DNA from: DATJWY01 sp035500775
GTDB lineage: Bacteria; Pseudomonadota; Alphaproteobacteria; Acetobacterales; Acetobacteraceae
Length of the DNA: 16,026 nt
Direction: 5' to 3'
NCBI GenBank assembly: GCA_035500775.1
Contig: DATJWY010000097.1
Span: 1 to 16,026 of the forward strand
Shown here: positions 1-8,117 of the stretch, one piece after another
Layout of the letters: each line of letters starts with the position of its first letter
Position numbering within the stretch: position 1 is the first letter of the stretch
Made by a program: the position numbers and the translations under genes
Notes under the pieces: model-generated
The model's input: the letters and a program-made list of their open reading frames with translations, nothing else
Database searches by the model: none
Told to the model about the DNA's origin: nothing

Positions 1-90
1 CGGGGCCTTGAGGCCCCAGACCCCCGATCACTTAAGTAATGGATTCCAAAGGCTTGCCTTTGGCGGGGTCCAGGGGCAGCGCCCCTGGCC
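1..90 (+). repeat. Composite hairpin repeat, copy 1 (left-truncated by window edge)
   Basis: The window opens inside module B (palindrome CTGGGGCC-TTGA-GGCCCCAG). It continues through an AT-rich linker containing CACTTAAGTAATGGATT, module C (CCAAAGGC-TT-GCCTTTGG, about 50-67) and module D (CCAGGGGC-AGC-GCCCCTGG, about 70-88). It ends 5 bp from the pgsA stop codon. The linker and module C nearly match the copy at 15800-15914, 15.8 kb away. The hairpins are seen directly. They lie just 3' of pgsA, but no T-tract follows, so a simple intrinsic terminator is not shown. Confidence 0.9.
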
Positions 91-95
91 TTTAC

Positions 96-698
96 CTAGC
101 GGCGCGCCGGGCCCGGCCGCGCCGGAGTGGCTGCGGAGACATGGTGCAGCCCCGCCATCAGATAGTCCCAGCCCGTGATCAACGTCAGCACGGCCGCGAC
201 CCAGAGCATGATCTCGCCAAGCAGATGCACCGGCAGAAAGCCGAGGTGAATCAGCGCGGCGCCGCTATCCCCGGCGAGCAGCATGCCGAGCGCGGTCATC
301 TGGAAGCCGGTCTTCCACTTGGCGAGCCGCGTCACCGGCAAGCCGACGGAAAGTCCGGCCAGGTATTCGCGCAGGCCGCTGACCAGGATCTCGCGCAGCA
401 GGATGACGATGGCGGGGTAAAGCCCGAACCGGGTCAGGCGGTCGCCGCCGGCGAGCACCATCAGCGAGGCGCCGACCAGCAGCTTGTCGGCGATCGGGTC
501 CAGCATGCGGCCCAGATCGGAGATCTGCTGGCGGTTGCGGGCGATCCGCCCGTCCAGCCAGTCGGTGATGCCGGCGAAGGCGAAGACCGCGCAGGCGGCC
601 AGATCGCCCGCGGGGCTGCGCAGCGCCACCAGCACGACCAGCACCGGGATGGCGGCGATACGCGACAAAGTCAGGAGGTTGGGCAGATCAGTCAGCAT
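96..698 (-). CDS. pgsA: CDP-diacylglycerol-glycerol-3-phosphate 3-phosphatidyltransferase
   Basis: This 200-residue integral membrane enzyme makes phosphatidylglycerophosphate from CDP-diacylglycerol and glycerol-3-phosphate, the committed step to phosphatidylglycerol and cardiolipin. The full CDP-alcohol phosphotransferase motif D-x2-DG-x2-AR-x8-G-x3-D-x3-D is present: D46, D49, G50, A53, R54, G63, D67 and D71. Several hydrophobic segments follow. The start was placed at the Met of MLTDLPNLLTLSRI, the usual PgsA N-terminus. An in-frame ATG 29 codons upstream (785) would add a Cys/Arg-rich tail unlike the family. The length is normal. It lies 146 bp downstream of nadC on the same strand and may be co-transcribed or have its own promoter. 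A composite repeat begins 5 bp beyond its stop. Confidence 0.95.
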   Translation of the reverse strand: MLTDLPNLLTLSRIAAIPVLVVLVALRSPAGDLAACAVFAFAGITDWLDGRIARNRQQISDLGRMLDPIADKLLVGASLMVLAGGDRLTRFGLYPAIVILLREILVSGLREYLAGLSVGLPVTRLAKWKTGFQMTALGMLLAGDSGAALIHLGFLPVHLLGEIMLWVAAVLTLITGWDYLMAGLHHVSAATPARPGPARR

Positions 699-844
699 GC
701 CACACCAAGAGTAGAGCGTTTGCGCGCTCCGGGAAACGCCTGAGACGCGGCGATGTTCACACCCGCCGCCGGGACCGGCGCCCACAGGCTGGCGCCGCCC
801 CGCCCCACGCCCGCACTTTATCCCCCAAAAGCCGGGGCCGGGTT
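699..844. other. nadC-pgsA intergenic region
   Basis: This 146-bp GC-rich gap lies between two minus-strand genes. A weak CCCC/GGGG stem sits near 824-838, just after the nadC stop. I see no composite repeat, no convincing promoter hexamers and no small gene here. Confidence 0.5.
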
Positions 845-1699
<855 letters not shown>

Positions 1700-1703
1700 C
1701 GGG

Positions 1704-3248
1704 TCAGGCGCTCCGGGCAGCGGGCCAGCGCGCGGGCAGGGCGCGGGCCAGGTTCAGCGCTTCGTCGAGGATGAGGGTGTGCGACCGCGCGGGGCCGGGC
1801 TCATGCCCCGGGAAGTCGGTGCGGGCATGGCCACCGCGGTTCTCCTGCCGGCGCAGCGCGGCGACGGCGAGCAGCAGCCCGACCGTGGCCGGATCGGCGG
1901 CGGCACCACCCGCTTCGGCGAGCGGCAGCAAGGCGGTGATGGCGGCCTTCAGCCCCGTGGCTTCGCGCAGCACGCCGAGATGTTCGGAGAGGATGGGGCG
2001 AACCACGGCCGGGTCCGGCGCGACAGGCAGCGCCACCGGCGGCAGCGGCAGCGGCGCGCCCTCCGCCTGCCCGCCAACATCATGGCCCACCGCGCGGCCG
2101 CAGATCGCGGCCTCCAGCAGCGAGTTGCTGGCGAGACGGTTGGCGCCGTGCAATCCGGTGCGGGCGACCTCGCCGCAGGCCCAGAGACCCTCCACCGAGC
2201 TGCGCCCGGCCGCATCCACCGCGACGCCGCCCATGTGGTAATGCGCCGCCGGCCGCACCGGCACCGGCTGCGTGGCCGGGTCGATCCCGGCGGCGCGGCA
2301 GGCGGCGGCGATGCCGGGGAAGCGGCGGGCGAATGTCTCGCCGAGCGCCGTCCGCGCATCCAGGAACACGCGATGCCCGGCGGCCAATTGTGCCCAGACG
2401 GCACGGCTCACCACGTCGCGCGGTTCCAGCTCGGCGCGGCCTTGCCCGGCCATGAAGCGTGCGCCGGTCTCGTCGATCAGCACCGCGCCCTCGCCACGCA
2501 CCGCCTCGCTGACCAGCGGCATCGGGTCGAGGCCGACATCGAGCGCGGTCGGGTGGAATTGCACGAATTCGAGGTCGGCCAGCGCCGCCCCGGCACGGGC
2601 GGCGAGCATGAGCCCCTGGCCGATGGCGCCGCGCGGATTGGTGGTGTGGACGAACAGGCCGCCAACGCCGCCCGTGGCCAGGATCACCCGGCGCGCGGCG
2701 AGCCGCACCAGCCCCTCCGCCCGCCGCACGAGCAGGCCGGCGATCCGGTTGTCCCGCACCAGCAGCCGTGTCGCGGCGGCGCCTTCCCAGATTTCGATCG
2801 AGGGCGTGGCCCGCACCCGCTCGACCAGGGCGCGCAGCACCTCGCGGCCGGTGGCATCGCCCGCGGCATGGACGATGCGGCGGCGGGAATGCCCGGCCTC
2901 CAGGCCGAGGGCGAGGTTGCCCGCCGCGTCGGTGTCGAACCGGGCGCCGCGTTCGGTCAGCGCCGCGATGATGGCAGGCCCCTGGGCCAGGATCGCGCGC
3001 ACCGCCGCCTCGTCCACGAGGCCGTCACCGGCGGCGAGCGTGTCGGCGAGGTGCAACGCCAGGCTGTCATCCGGACCCACGGCAGCGGCGATGCCGCCTT
3101 GCGCCCAACCGCTCGCGGCCTGCTCGCCGAGGGGGGCGGCGCTGAGCAGCAGGACTGGGGCAGGGGCCAGGGTGAGCGCCGCCATCAGGCCGGCGATGCC
3201 GCCGCCTACGATGACCGGCTTGCCGGCGATCAGGTCGGGGGGGATCAT
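1704..3248 (-). CDS. nadB: L-aspartate oxidase
   Basis: This FAD flavoprotein oxidises L-aspartate to iminoaspartate, the substrate of NadA. It is 514 residues long, a little shorter than the 540-residue E. coli enzyme. An N-terminal dinucleotide-binding motif VIVGGGIAGLMAA, the QGGIAAA segment, HYHMGG and the C-terminal LHGANRLASNSLLEA FAD/substrate signature are all present. The reading frame stays open to an ATG at 3365, but the extra 39 residues are translated composite repeat (including VWGLKAPAGSRGRAPG). The start was therefore set at MIPPDLIAGKPVIVGGG, directly before the Rossmann motif. It is followed by nadC with a 4-bp gap and is separated from nadA by a repeat-filled 150-bp spacer. 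Confidence 0.96.
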   Translation of the reverse strand: MIPPDLIAGKPVIVGGGIAGLMAALTLAPAPVLLLSAAPLGEQAASGWAQGGIAAAVGPDDSLALHLADTLAAGDGLVDEAAVRAILAQGPAIIAALTERGARFDTDAAGNLALGLEAGHSRRRIVHAAGDATGREVLRALVERVRATPSIEIWEGAAATRLLVRDNRIAGLLVRRAEGLVRLAARRVILATGGVGGLFVHTTNPRGAIGQGLMLAARAGAALADLEFVQFHPTALDVGLDPMPLVSEAVRGEGAVLIDETGARFMAGQGRAELEPRDVVSRAVWAQLAAGHRVFLDARTALGETFARRFPGIAAACRAAGIDPATQPVPVRPAAHYHMGGVAVDAAGRSSVEGLWACGEVARTGLHGANRLASNSLLEAAICGRAVGHDVGGQAEGAPLPLPPVALPVAPDPAVVRPILSEHLGVLREATGLKAAITALLPLAEAGGAAADPATVGLLLAVAALRRQENRGGHARTDFPGHEPGPARSHTLILDEALNLARALPARWPAARSA

Positions 3249-3258
3249 AGGGCGATAC

Positions 3259-3377
3259 CCAGGGGCTCTGCCCCTGGACCCCGCTGGGGCCTTGAGGCCC
3301 CAGACCCCCGATACTTTAAGAAATGGATTCCAAAGGCTTGCCTTTGGTGGGGGTGCAGGGGGCAACGCCCTCTGGCC
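3259..3377 (+). repeat. Composite hairpin repeat, copy 2, inside the nadA-nadB spacer
   Basis: Module A is CCAGGGGC-TCT-GCCCCTGG (3259-3277). Module B is CTGGGGCCTTGAGGCCCCAG (3284-3303). The linker GATACTTTAAGAAATGGATT follows, then module C, CCAAAGGCTTGCCTTTGG (3330-3347), and a degenerate module D (about 3355-3377). It fills nearly all of the 150-bp gap between the nadA stop and the nadB start. The nad mRNA would therefore carry a run of strong hairpins, in the order D-C-B-A when read in the direction of transcription. Confidence 0.9.
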
Positions 3378-3398
3378 TGCTGCGCCATGACCCCCATC

Positions 3399-4385
3399 TC
3401 AGACCGCCAGCATCCGCTCGACGGCCCGGCGGGCGCGGGTGGCGACCTCCGGATCGATCGTCACCTCATGCGTCATCGTCTCCAGCGCGCGGCGGATACC
3501 GGCGAGGGTGATGCGCTTCATGTGCGGGCAGAGATTGCAGGGGCGGATGAAATCCACCTCCGGATTGCGCACGGCGACATTGTCGCTCATCGAGCATTCG
3601 GTGATCAGTACCACCCGGCCGGGGCGCTCGCGCTCGACATAGTCACTCATCGCCGCGGTGGAACCGGCGAAATCGGCTTCCGCCACCACGTCCGGCGGGC
3701 ATTCCGGATGCGCGAGCACGACGATGCCCGGATGGGCCGCGCGCAGGTCGCGGATCTCGGCCGGGGTGAAGCGCTCATGCACCTCGCACGCGCCCTCCCA
3801 GGTGATGACCTCGACCCCGGTCTCGCGGGCGACGTTCTGGGCCAGGAAACGGTCCGGGATCATGATCACGCGCGGCACGCCGAGGGATTCGATCACCTTC
3901 CGCGCGTTGCCGGAGGTGCAGCAAATGTCGGATTCCGCCTTCACCGCCGCCGAGGTGTTGACATAGGTGACGACCGGCACGCCCGGATAACGCTGCCGCA
4001 GCAGGCGGACATCGGCGGCGGTGATGGAGGAGGCGAGCGAGCACCCGGCCTTCATGTCCGGGATCAGCACCGTCTTCTCCGGATTGAGCAGCTTCGCCGT
4101 CTCGGCCATGAAATGCACGCCGGCGAGGACGATCACGTCCGCGTCCACCGTCATCGCCTCGCGCGCGAGGGCGAGGCTGTCGCCGGTGATGTCGGCGACG
4201 CAATGGAAGATCTCCGGCGTCTGGTAGTTATGGGCGAGCAGCACGGCGTTGCGCTCACGCTTCAGGCGCAGGATCGCGTCGATGTCCGCGGCGAACACTG
4301 GCCACTCCATCGGCGGGATGACGCGCTGCACGCGCGCATAGAGCGGGGCGGTGCGGTCGAGGACGCTTTGGCTGAGCATGGACAT
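3399..4385 (-). CDS. nadA: Quinolinate synthase
   Basis: This [4Fe-4S] enzyme condenses iminoaspartate (from NadB) with dihydroxyacetone phosphate to give quinolinate. It has 328 residues. Signature segments are LLAHNYQTPEI (about 49-59), GDSLALA, VLAGVHFMAETAKLLNP (about 86-102), KAGCSLASS with C115, YVNTSAAVKAESDICCTSGNA, WEGACEVHERF with C200, and CNLCPHMKRITL with C283/C286. C115, C200 and one of C283/C286 are the expected cluster ligands. The ATG at 4385 opens the longest frame. A GAAGG Shine-Dalgarno at about 4388-4393 is better spaced for the third-codon ATG at 4379, so the protein may start two residues later. It is first gene of the nadA-nadB-nadC cluster, with a putative promoter and operator about 65 bp upstream. 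Confidence 0.97.
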   Translation of the reverse strand: MSMLSQSVLDRTAPLYARVQRVIPPMEWPVFAADIDAILRLKRERNAVLLAHNYQTPEIFHCVADITGDSLALAREAMTVDADVIVLAGVHFMAETAKLLNPEKTVLIPDMKAGCSLASSITAADVRLLRQRYPGVPVVTYVNTSAAVKAESDICCTSGNARKVIESLGVPRVIMIPDRFLAQNVARETGVEVITWEGACEVHERFTPAEIRDLRAAHPGIVVLAHPECPPDVVAEADFAGSTAAMSDYVERERPGRVVLITECSMSDNVAVRNPEVDFIRPCNLCPHMKRITLAGIRRALETMTHEVTIDPEVATRARRAVERMLAV

Positions 4386-4449
4386 GACCTTCGCGGCCGG
4401 CTTGAGCCTGAAACGGTTCCGAGGCGGACGCCGGATATCGCCCCACCCC

Positions 4450-4470
4450 TTATGCTAGAGACGAGTATAA
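4450..4470. promoter_or_regulatory. 21-bp imperfect palindrome, candidate NadQ operator of nadA
   Basis: On the plus strand the sequence is TTATGCT-AGAGACG-AGTATAA, so 7-bp arms match at 6 of 7 positions around a 7-bp spacer. It covers the putative nadA -10 element and much of the -10/-35 spacer, where a bound repressor would block transcription. A NadQ-type NAD regulator is encoded at 10498-11466. The palindrome is seen directly; the pairing with NadQ is inferred from function and position. Confidence 0.55.
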
Positions 4471-4479
4471 TGGTGTCAA
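4452..4479 (-). promoter_or_regulatory. Putative sigma-70-type promoter of nadA
   Basis: On the minus strand a perfect -35 hexamer TTGACA (4479-4474) is followed after 16 bp by TAGCAT (4457-4452), which matches 4 of 6 positions of TATAAT. Transcription would begin about 60 bp before the nadA start codon. The match is good by eye, but no start-site data are available. Confidence 0.5.
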
Positions 4480-4785
4480 GGTTTCAAAACGGCGACACCG
4501 GGCAGCCGGAAACAACGTGGCAGACATTGCGTTGACGTGGAATTGGCGCGCGCGAACCGGGCGGGCCGGCGAGAATAAGCCCTAGCGTCATCAAATGTTG
4601 AATAGGTTTACCAACCAATACAGTCCTAAAATAACTAAACGCGACTGCTCCGACGGAACGGTGCCGCTATTTCGCTGATCTCCCATGCGCAAAACGGGGG
4701 CGCAGGCGGCACCAACCGAAGTCGAACTGGATTGTCATGCCGGCAGTGTCACACCGACATCGTGGCCTCTCCAGAGGAGATAGGG
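4480..4785. other. Divergent nadA / oxidase-operon upstream region
   Basis: About 300 bp with no gene I can support. The stretch 4590-4640 is distinctly AT-rich for this genome and is the likeliest place for the promoter of the plus-strand respiratory operon. TTGAAT (4598-4603) and TAAAAT (4627-4632) are 23 bp apart, too far for a standard promoter, so no specific promoter is called. An AGAGGA Shine-Dalgarno at 4773-4778 serves the first gene. Confidence 0.4.
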
Positions 4786-4995
4786 ATGCCCAGTAACATC
4801 GAGGAGCCTCCTCGCTCCGCTGTCACATCGGCCGGGCGGGACGCCGCGCCGATCGATGTGAAAGCGGCGGCGGAAGCATTGAAATACGGGCCGCGCGGGG
4901 CGCTGCTCGTCTCCAGCATCGCGGTGGGCCTGCTGTTTCTCGGTTGGCTCGCTTTCTACTTCCTCCTGTTCCTGCCCAGAGGCGCCATTGGCTGA
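4786..4995 (+). CDS. Small single-span membrane protein, cytochrome oxidase subunit IIa-like
   Basis: This is a 69-residue protein with a hydrophilic N-terminus and one C-terminal transmembrane helix (about residues 42-64, rich in L, V and F), ending LFLPRGAIG. B-type (ba3) oxidase operons often begin with a short one-helix subunit (IIa, CbaD) of this kind, ahead of subunit II. The start ATG has a well placed AGAGGA (4773-4778). An in-frame ATG at 4732 would add 18 residues but lacks a comparable ribosome site. The end of the gene overlaps the TTG start of subunit II. Assignment rests on topology and position; the sequence alone is too short to be diagnostic. Confidence 0.7.
   Translation: MPSNIEEPPRSAVTSAGRDAAPIDVKAAAEALKYGPRGALLVSSIAVGLLFLGWLAFYFLLFLPRGAIG
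4978..4990 (+). promoter_or_regulatory. Ribosome-binding site fixing a TTG start for oxidase subunit II
   Basis: AGAGG (4978-4982) lies 5 bp before TTG (4988-4990). The first in-frame ATG comes 32 codons later, inside the transmembrane helix, so TTG is the only sensible start. It overlaps the preceding stop codon (4993-4995), which suggests translational coupling. Confidence 0.75.
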
Positions 4996-5575
4996 AAATC
5001 CCAATCCGCCGCAGCGCGATCTCCCCGACGGCCTGGTCCCGGAAGAGATCGTCGTCAGATCCGAGCGGCGCTGGTTCATCGTCATGATCGGGATGCTCGT
5101 CGTGATGATGGCCGTCATCGTGGTGACCGGCATGGGGCAGGCGCTGCATCCGCCGAGCAACGTGGAAACGACCAATCCCGTCACCCTGCATCTCGGCGGC
5201 GAGTTCGCCGAAAGCAATCTCGGCACGGCGGCCGAGCCGGATGGGTCGGTCACCGTGCGCATGATCGCGCAGCAATACAGTTTCGTGCCGTCCTGCGTGA
5301 AGGTGCCGGCCGGAACGCCGGTCAAGTTCCGCCTCACCAGTGCCGACGTGATCCACGGCTTCCTGCTGCTTAACACGAACGTGAACAGCATGGTGGTGCC
5401 GGGCTTCGTCTCCGACGTGCGGACGACGTTCAACACGCCGGGCGAATACCGGATGCCGTGCCACGAATATTGCGGCCTCGGCCATCATGGCATGTGGTCC
5501 CGCGTCGTCGTCGTGCCGAAAGACCAGTTCCCTTCCATGACGCCGATCGAAAGGACGAGCTGTGCAGAACAGTAG
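4988..5575 (+). CDS. Cytochrome c oxidase subunit II, B-type (CuA subunit)
   Basis: This 195-residue subunit takes electrons from cytochrome c into the oxidase through the dinuclear CuA centre. It has one N-terminal transmembrane helix (about residues 29-51) followed by a periplasmic cupredoxin domain. This is the short single-span layout of ba3-type subunit II. The CuA ligands are complete: H123 (VIHGFLL), C158, C162, H166 and M169 within CHEYCGLGHHGM, with E160 supplying the backbone ligand position. The start is TTG at 4988, overlapping the upstream gene. The 3' end overlaps the GTG start of subunit I by 14 bp. Confidence 0.93.
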   Translation: MAENPNPPQRDLPDGLVPEEIVVRSERRWFIVMIGMLVVMMAVIVVTGMGQALHPPSNVETTNPVTLHLGGEFAESNLGTAAEPDGSVTVRMIAQQYSFVPSCVKVPAGTPVKFRLTSADVIHGFLLLNTNVNSMVVPGFVSDVRTTFNTPGEYRMPCHEYCGLGHHGMWSRVVVVPKDQFPSMTPIERTSCAEQ

Positions 5576-7190
5576 CCGTCTTTCCCTCTATCACTACTGG
5601 GTGGCCTTCGGGTTCTTCCTGCCCGCCGTGCTGCTCGGCTTTTGGCAGATGCTCATGCGCAGCCCGCTGCCGGCCCCGCTTGACGACCCGGATGCCTACT
5701 ACGCCTCGGTGACGCTGCATGGGACGATGATGGCCTATGTCATCACCACCTTCTTCGCCATGGGCTTCGGCTATGCCGTCACAGCGACCAGCCTCGGCCG
5801 GCCGATCCGCGGCGTCGGTGCCGCCTGGCTCGGCTTCGTCATCTGCGTGACCGGCACGGTGATGGCCGCCGTGCCCATCCTGCGCGGCCAGGCCTCGGTG
5901 CTCTACACCTTCTACGCGCCGCTGCTCGGCAGCGCCTGGTACTATGGTGGCGTGTTCCTGCTCATCGCCGGCTCCATGATCTGGGTCGTGCTGATGGTGC
6001 TGAACATGGCGGCGTGGAAACGCGACAATCCGGGCCAGCCGGTGCCGCTCGCCATGTTCGCGATCACTGCGACGGCGCTGCTCTGGGCCTGGTCAGCCGC
6101 CGGCGTCCTCATCGAGCTCGCCGGCATCCTGTTGCCGCGCAGCCTCGGCTGGACGACGGTGATCGATGCCGGCCTCGCGCGCACCCTGTTCTCGGTGACA
6201 TTGCATGCCATCGTCTATTTCTGGCTGATGCCGGCCTATGTCGCCTTCTACACCCTGGTGCCGCAGGCGGCCGGCGGCCGGCTCTACAGCGACACGATGG
6301 GGCGGCTCACCTTCATCATGTTCCTGATCTTCTCCGTGCCAGTGGGCATGCACCACCTGTTCGCCGATCCGGAACATGCCGCCGGCTTCAAGTTCGTCCA
6401 GTCCTTCTTCACCTTCTTCGTCTCCCTGCCGACGCTGCTCACCGTCTTCTCGGTGACGGCAAGCCTGGAGATCGCGGGCCGGGCGCGTGGCGGGCGGGGG
6501 CTGTTCGGCTGGATCGGCGCGCTGCCATGGGGTGAGCCGATGGTGCTCGCGGTCGGACTGTCGCTGCTGATGCTTGGCGGGGGCGGGTTCGGCGGGTTCA
6601 TCAACATGAGTTACGCGATGAACTCGACCATCCACAACACCGCCTGGGTGCCGGCGCACTTCCACCTCATCTTCGGCGGCGCCGTCGTGATCATGTATTT
6701 CGCGATCGCCTACGAGATGTGGCCGCGCATCACCGGCAGGCCGCTGATGTCGAAGAAGCTGGCCTGCCAACAGCTCTGGCTGTGGTTCTGGGGCATGCTG
6801 CTCACCACCATCCCCTGGCACATCGCGGGACTGATGGGCCAGCCGCGCCGCGTCGCCGTGTTCGACTACAGCGACCCGGCCATGGCCCCCATCGCGCCGC
6901 TGGTCATCCTGTCGGTCATCGGCGGACTGATCCTGCTCAGCTCGGCGATCCTGCTGATCTTCATCCTCGTCCGCTCGCAGTTCGGCGAGAAGACGGTCAC
7001 CGAGAAGCTACGCTACGCGCTCGCGGTCAACCCGCCCGAGCACGTGCCCGCTTCCCTCAACAGCTTCGGGCTGTGGAACGCGATCCTGGCCGTGCTGATG
7101 CTGGTCGCCTACGGCTATCCGGTCGGCCAGTTCTTCCTGCTCAGGTCGCATTCGGTTCCCGCCTACGTGACGAGCGTGGAGGGGCGATAA
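5562..7190 (+). CDS. Cytochrome c oxidase subunit I, B-type (ba3-like)
   Basis: This 542-residue polytopic subunit is the haem-copper catalytic core that reduces O2 to water and pumps protons. All metal ligands are visible: H53 and H368 for the low-spin haem, H366 for the high-spin haem, and H215, H264 and H265 for CuB. Y219, in HAIVYFWLMPAY, is the tyrosine cross-linked to the first CuB histidine. The segments IVYFWLMPAY, VGMHHLFADP and RGGRGLFGWI.ALPW closely resemble Thermus ba3 oxidase, which supports type B rather than A or cbb3. One difference is Ala for Pro after H215. Translation begins at GTG, with AAGGA (5551-5555) upstream, overlapping subunit II. Confidence 0.95.
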   Translation: MQNSSRLSLYHYWVAFGFFLPAVLLGFWQMLMRSPLPAPLDDPDAYYASVTLHGTMMAYVITTFFAMGFGYAVTATSLGRPIRGVGAAWLGFVICVTGTVMAAVPILRGQASVLYTFYAPLLGSAWYYGGVFLLIAGSMIWVVLMVLNMAAWKRDNPGQPVPLAMFAITATALLWAWSAAGVLIELAGILLPRSLGWTTVIDAGLARTLFSVTLHAIVYFWLMPAYVAFYTLVPQAAGGRLYSDTMGRLTFIMFLIFSVPVGMHHLFADPEHAAGFKFVQSFFTFFVSLPTLLTVFSVTASLEIAGRARGGRGLFGWIGALPWGEPMVLAVGLSLLMLGGGGFGGFINMSYAMNSTIHNTAWVPAHFHLIFGGAVVIMYFAIAYEMWPRITGRPLMSKKLACQQLWLWFWGMLLTTIPWHIAGLMGQPRRVAVFDYSDPAMAPIAPLVILSVIGGLILLSSAILLIFILVRSQFGEKTVTEKLRYALAVNPPEHVPASLNSFGLWNAILAVLMLVAYGYPVGQFFLLRSHSVPAYVTSVEGR

Positions 7191-8045
7191 ATGGCACACG
7201 ACACGCCCGGTAATCCCTGGCCGCGTATCGGCTGGGGCGCTTTGGCGGCAACTCTTGTCATCTCGTGCATCCTTGGTTTCGCCGTTCTGAGCCGCTACCA
7301 GCAAAACGGTCCGGTTCTGGACACCTGGAGCGCCATTTGCCGCGGCCTCGGCCTTACCGCCGACAAGGGGCCGGCGAAGGAGCCGCAGCCGCCGCTGCAC
7401 GTCTCCTCGTACGTCGCCTGGACCGAGGCGACGCTCGGGCAAATCCGTGCCGGCAACCCGCAGCACGGCGCCGACCTCGCCATGAGCTGCACCGCCTGCC
7501 ACAACGCCAACGGCATCAGCAATGCCGGCCTCATGCCGACCCTCGCCGGCATGGACGCCGCGGTGATCTACAAGCAGCTCGACGACTTCCGGAACGGGCT
7601 GCGTCCCTGGCGCGATATGACGCTGATGGCGTCGCTGCTGTCGCCTCAGGACTCGGCGGATGTCGCGGCCTATTGGGCCAGCCGCCCCGGCCTGCCGAAA
7701 TACGGCGCTGAGCGTGCTCCGGCGGCCGGGCGCAGCCTGCGGCAAACCGATCCGGCGATCCGCCTCGTCTATGCCGGCGCGCCAGAGCGCGGCATTCCGC
7801 CCTGCGCGGCCTGCCACGGTCCGGGCGGGCACAAGCTCGGCGCGCCGACGCTGGCGGGTCAGCAGCAGGCCTATATCGAGCACCAACTCGTGGCCTTCGC
7901 GACCGGCCAGCGACAGAACGACATCAACGAGCAGATGCGGACGGTCGCCCGGCAACTGACCCCGGAGGAGCGGCGGGCCCTTGCCGCCTATTACGGGACG
8001 GAGGCCGCGTCGTCGCCGGTTCAACAGTCCCAGGCTGCCCCGTAA
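7191..8045 (+). CDS. Membrane-anchored dihaem cytochrome c (cytochrome c4-like)
   Basis: This 284-residue protein has an N-terminal membrane anchor (about residues 13-33, probably uncleaved) and two class I cytochrome c domains with haem sites C100-TA-C103-H104 and C205-AA-C208-H209. Both domains have the phrase PTLAG after the haem motif and a Tyr-Ile/Leu x2 Q-L stretch, as in tandem c4-type cytochromes. Its ATG directly follows the TAA of subunit I, with GGAGGGG just upstream. Position between oxidase and dehydrogenase suggests it carries electrons from the dehydrogenase to CuA; that role is inferred. The last 15 residues are low-complexity. Confidence 0.9.
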   Translation: MAHDTPGNPWPRIGWGALAATLVISCILGFAVLSRYQQNGPVLDTWSAICRGLGLTADKGPAKEPQPPLHVSSYVAWTEATLGQIRAGNPQHGADLAMSCTACHNANGISNAGLMPTLAGMDAAVIYKQLDDFRNGLRPWRDMTLMASLLSPQDSADVAAYWASRPGLPKYGAERAPAAGRSLRQTDPAIRLVYAGAPERGIPPCAACHGPGGHKLGAPTLAGQQQAYIEHQLVAFATGQRQNDINEQMRTVARQLTPEERRALAAYYGTEAASSPVQQSQAAP

Positions 8046-8100
8046 CCGACACCCCTTGAGTGGGGATATTATCGCGCCGGCGCCGTATCGGCGGTCGGCG

Positions 8101-8117
8101 AAGGAGGTCTGCCGATG
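8101..8117 (+). promoter_or_regulatory. Strong Shine-Dalgarno for the PQQ dehydrogenase
   Basis: AAGGAGGT (8101-8108) is a full anti-16S match, 6 bp before ATG at 8115. It is the best ribosome site in the operon and fixes the start. The gap to the cytochrome gene is 69 bp with no clear promoter or terminator. Confidence 0.8.

Noticed and set aside
4732..4785. CRQCH haem-c motif in an N-terminal extension of the subunit IIa-like gene
   Set aside because: It would be at residues 3-7 with no export signal before it, and the ATG at 4786 has a much better ribosome site. The motif is most likely chance.
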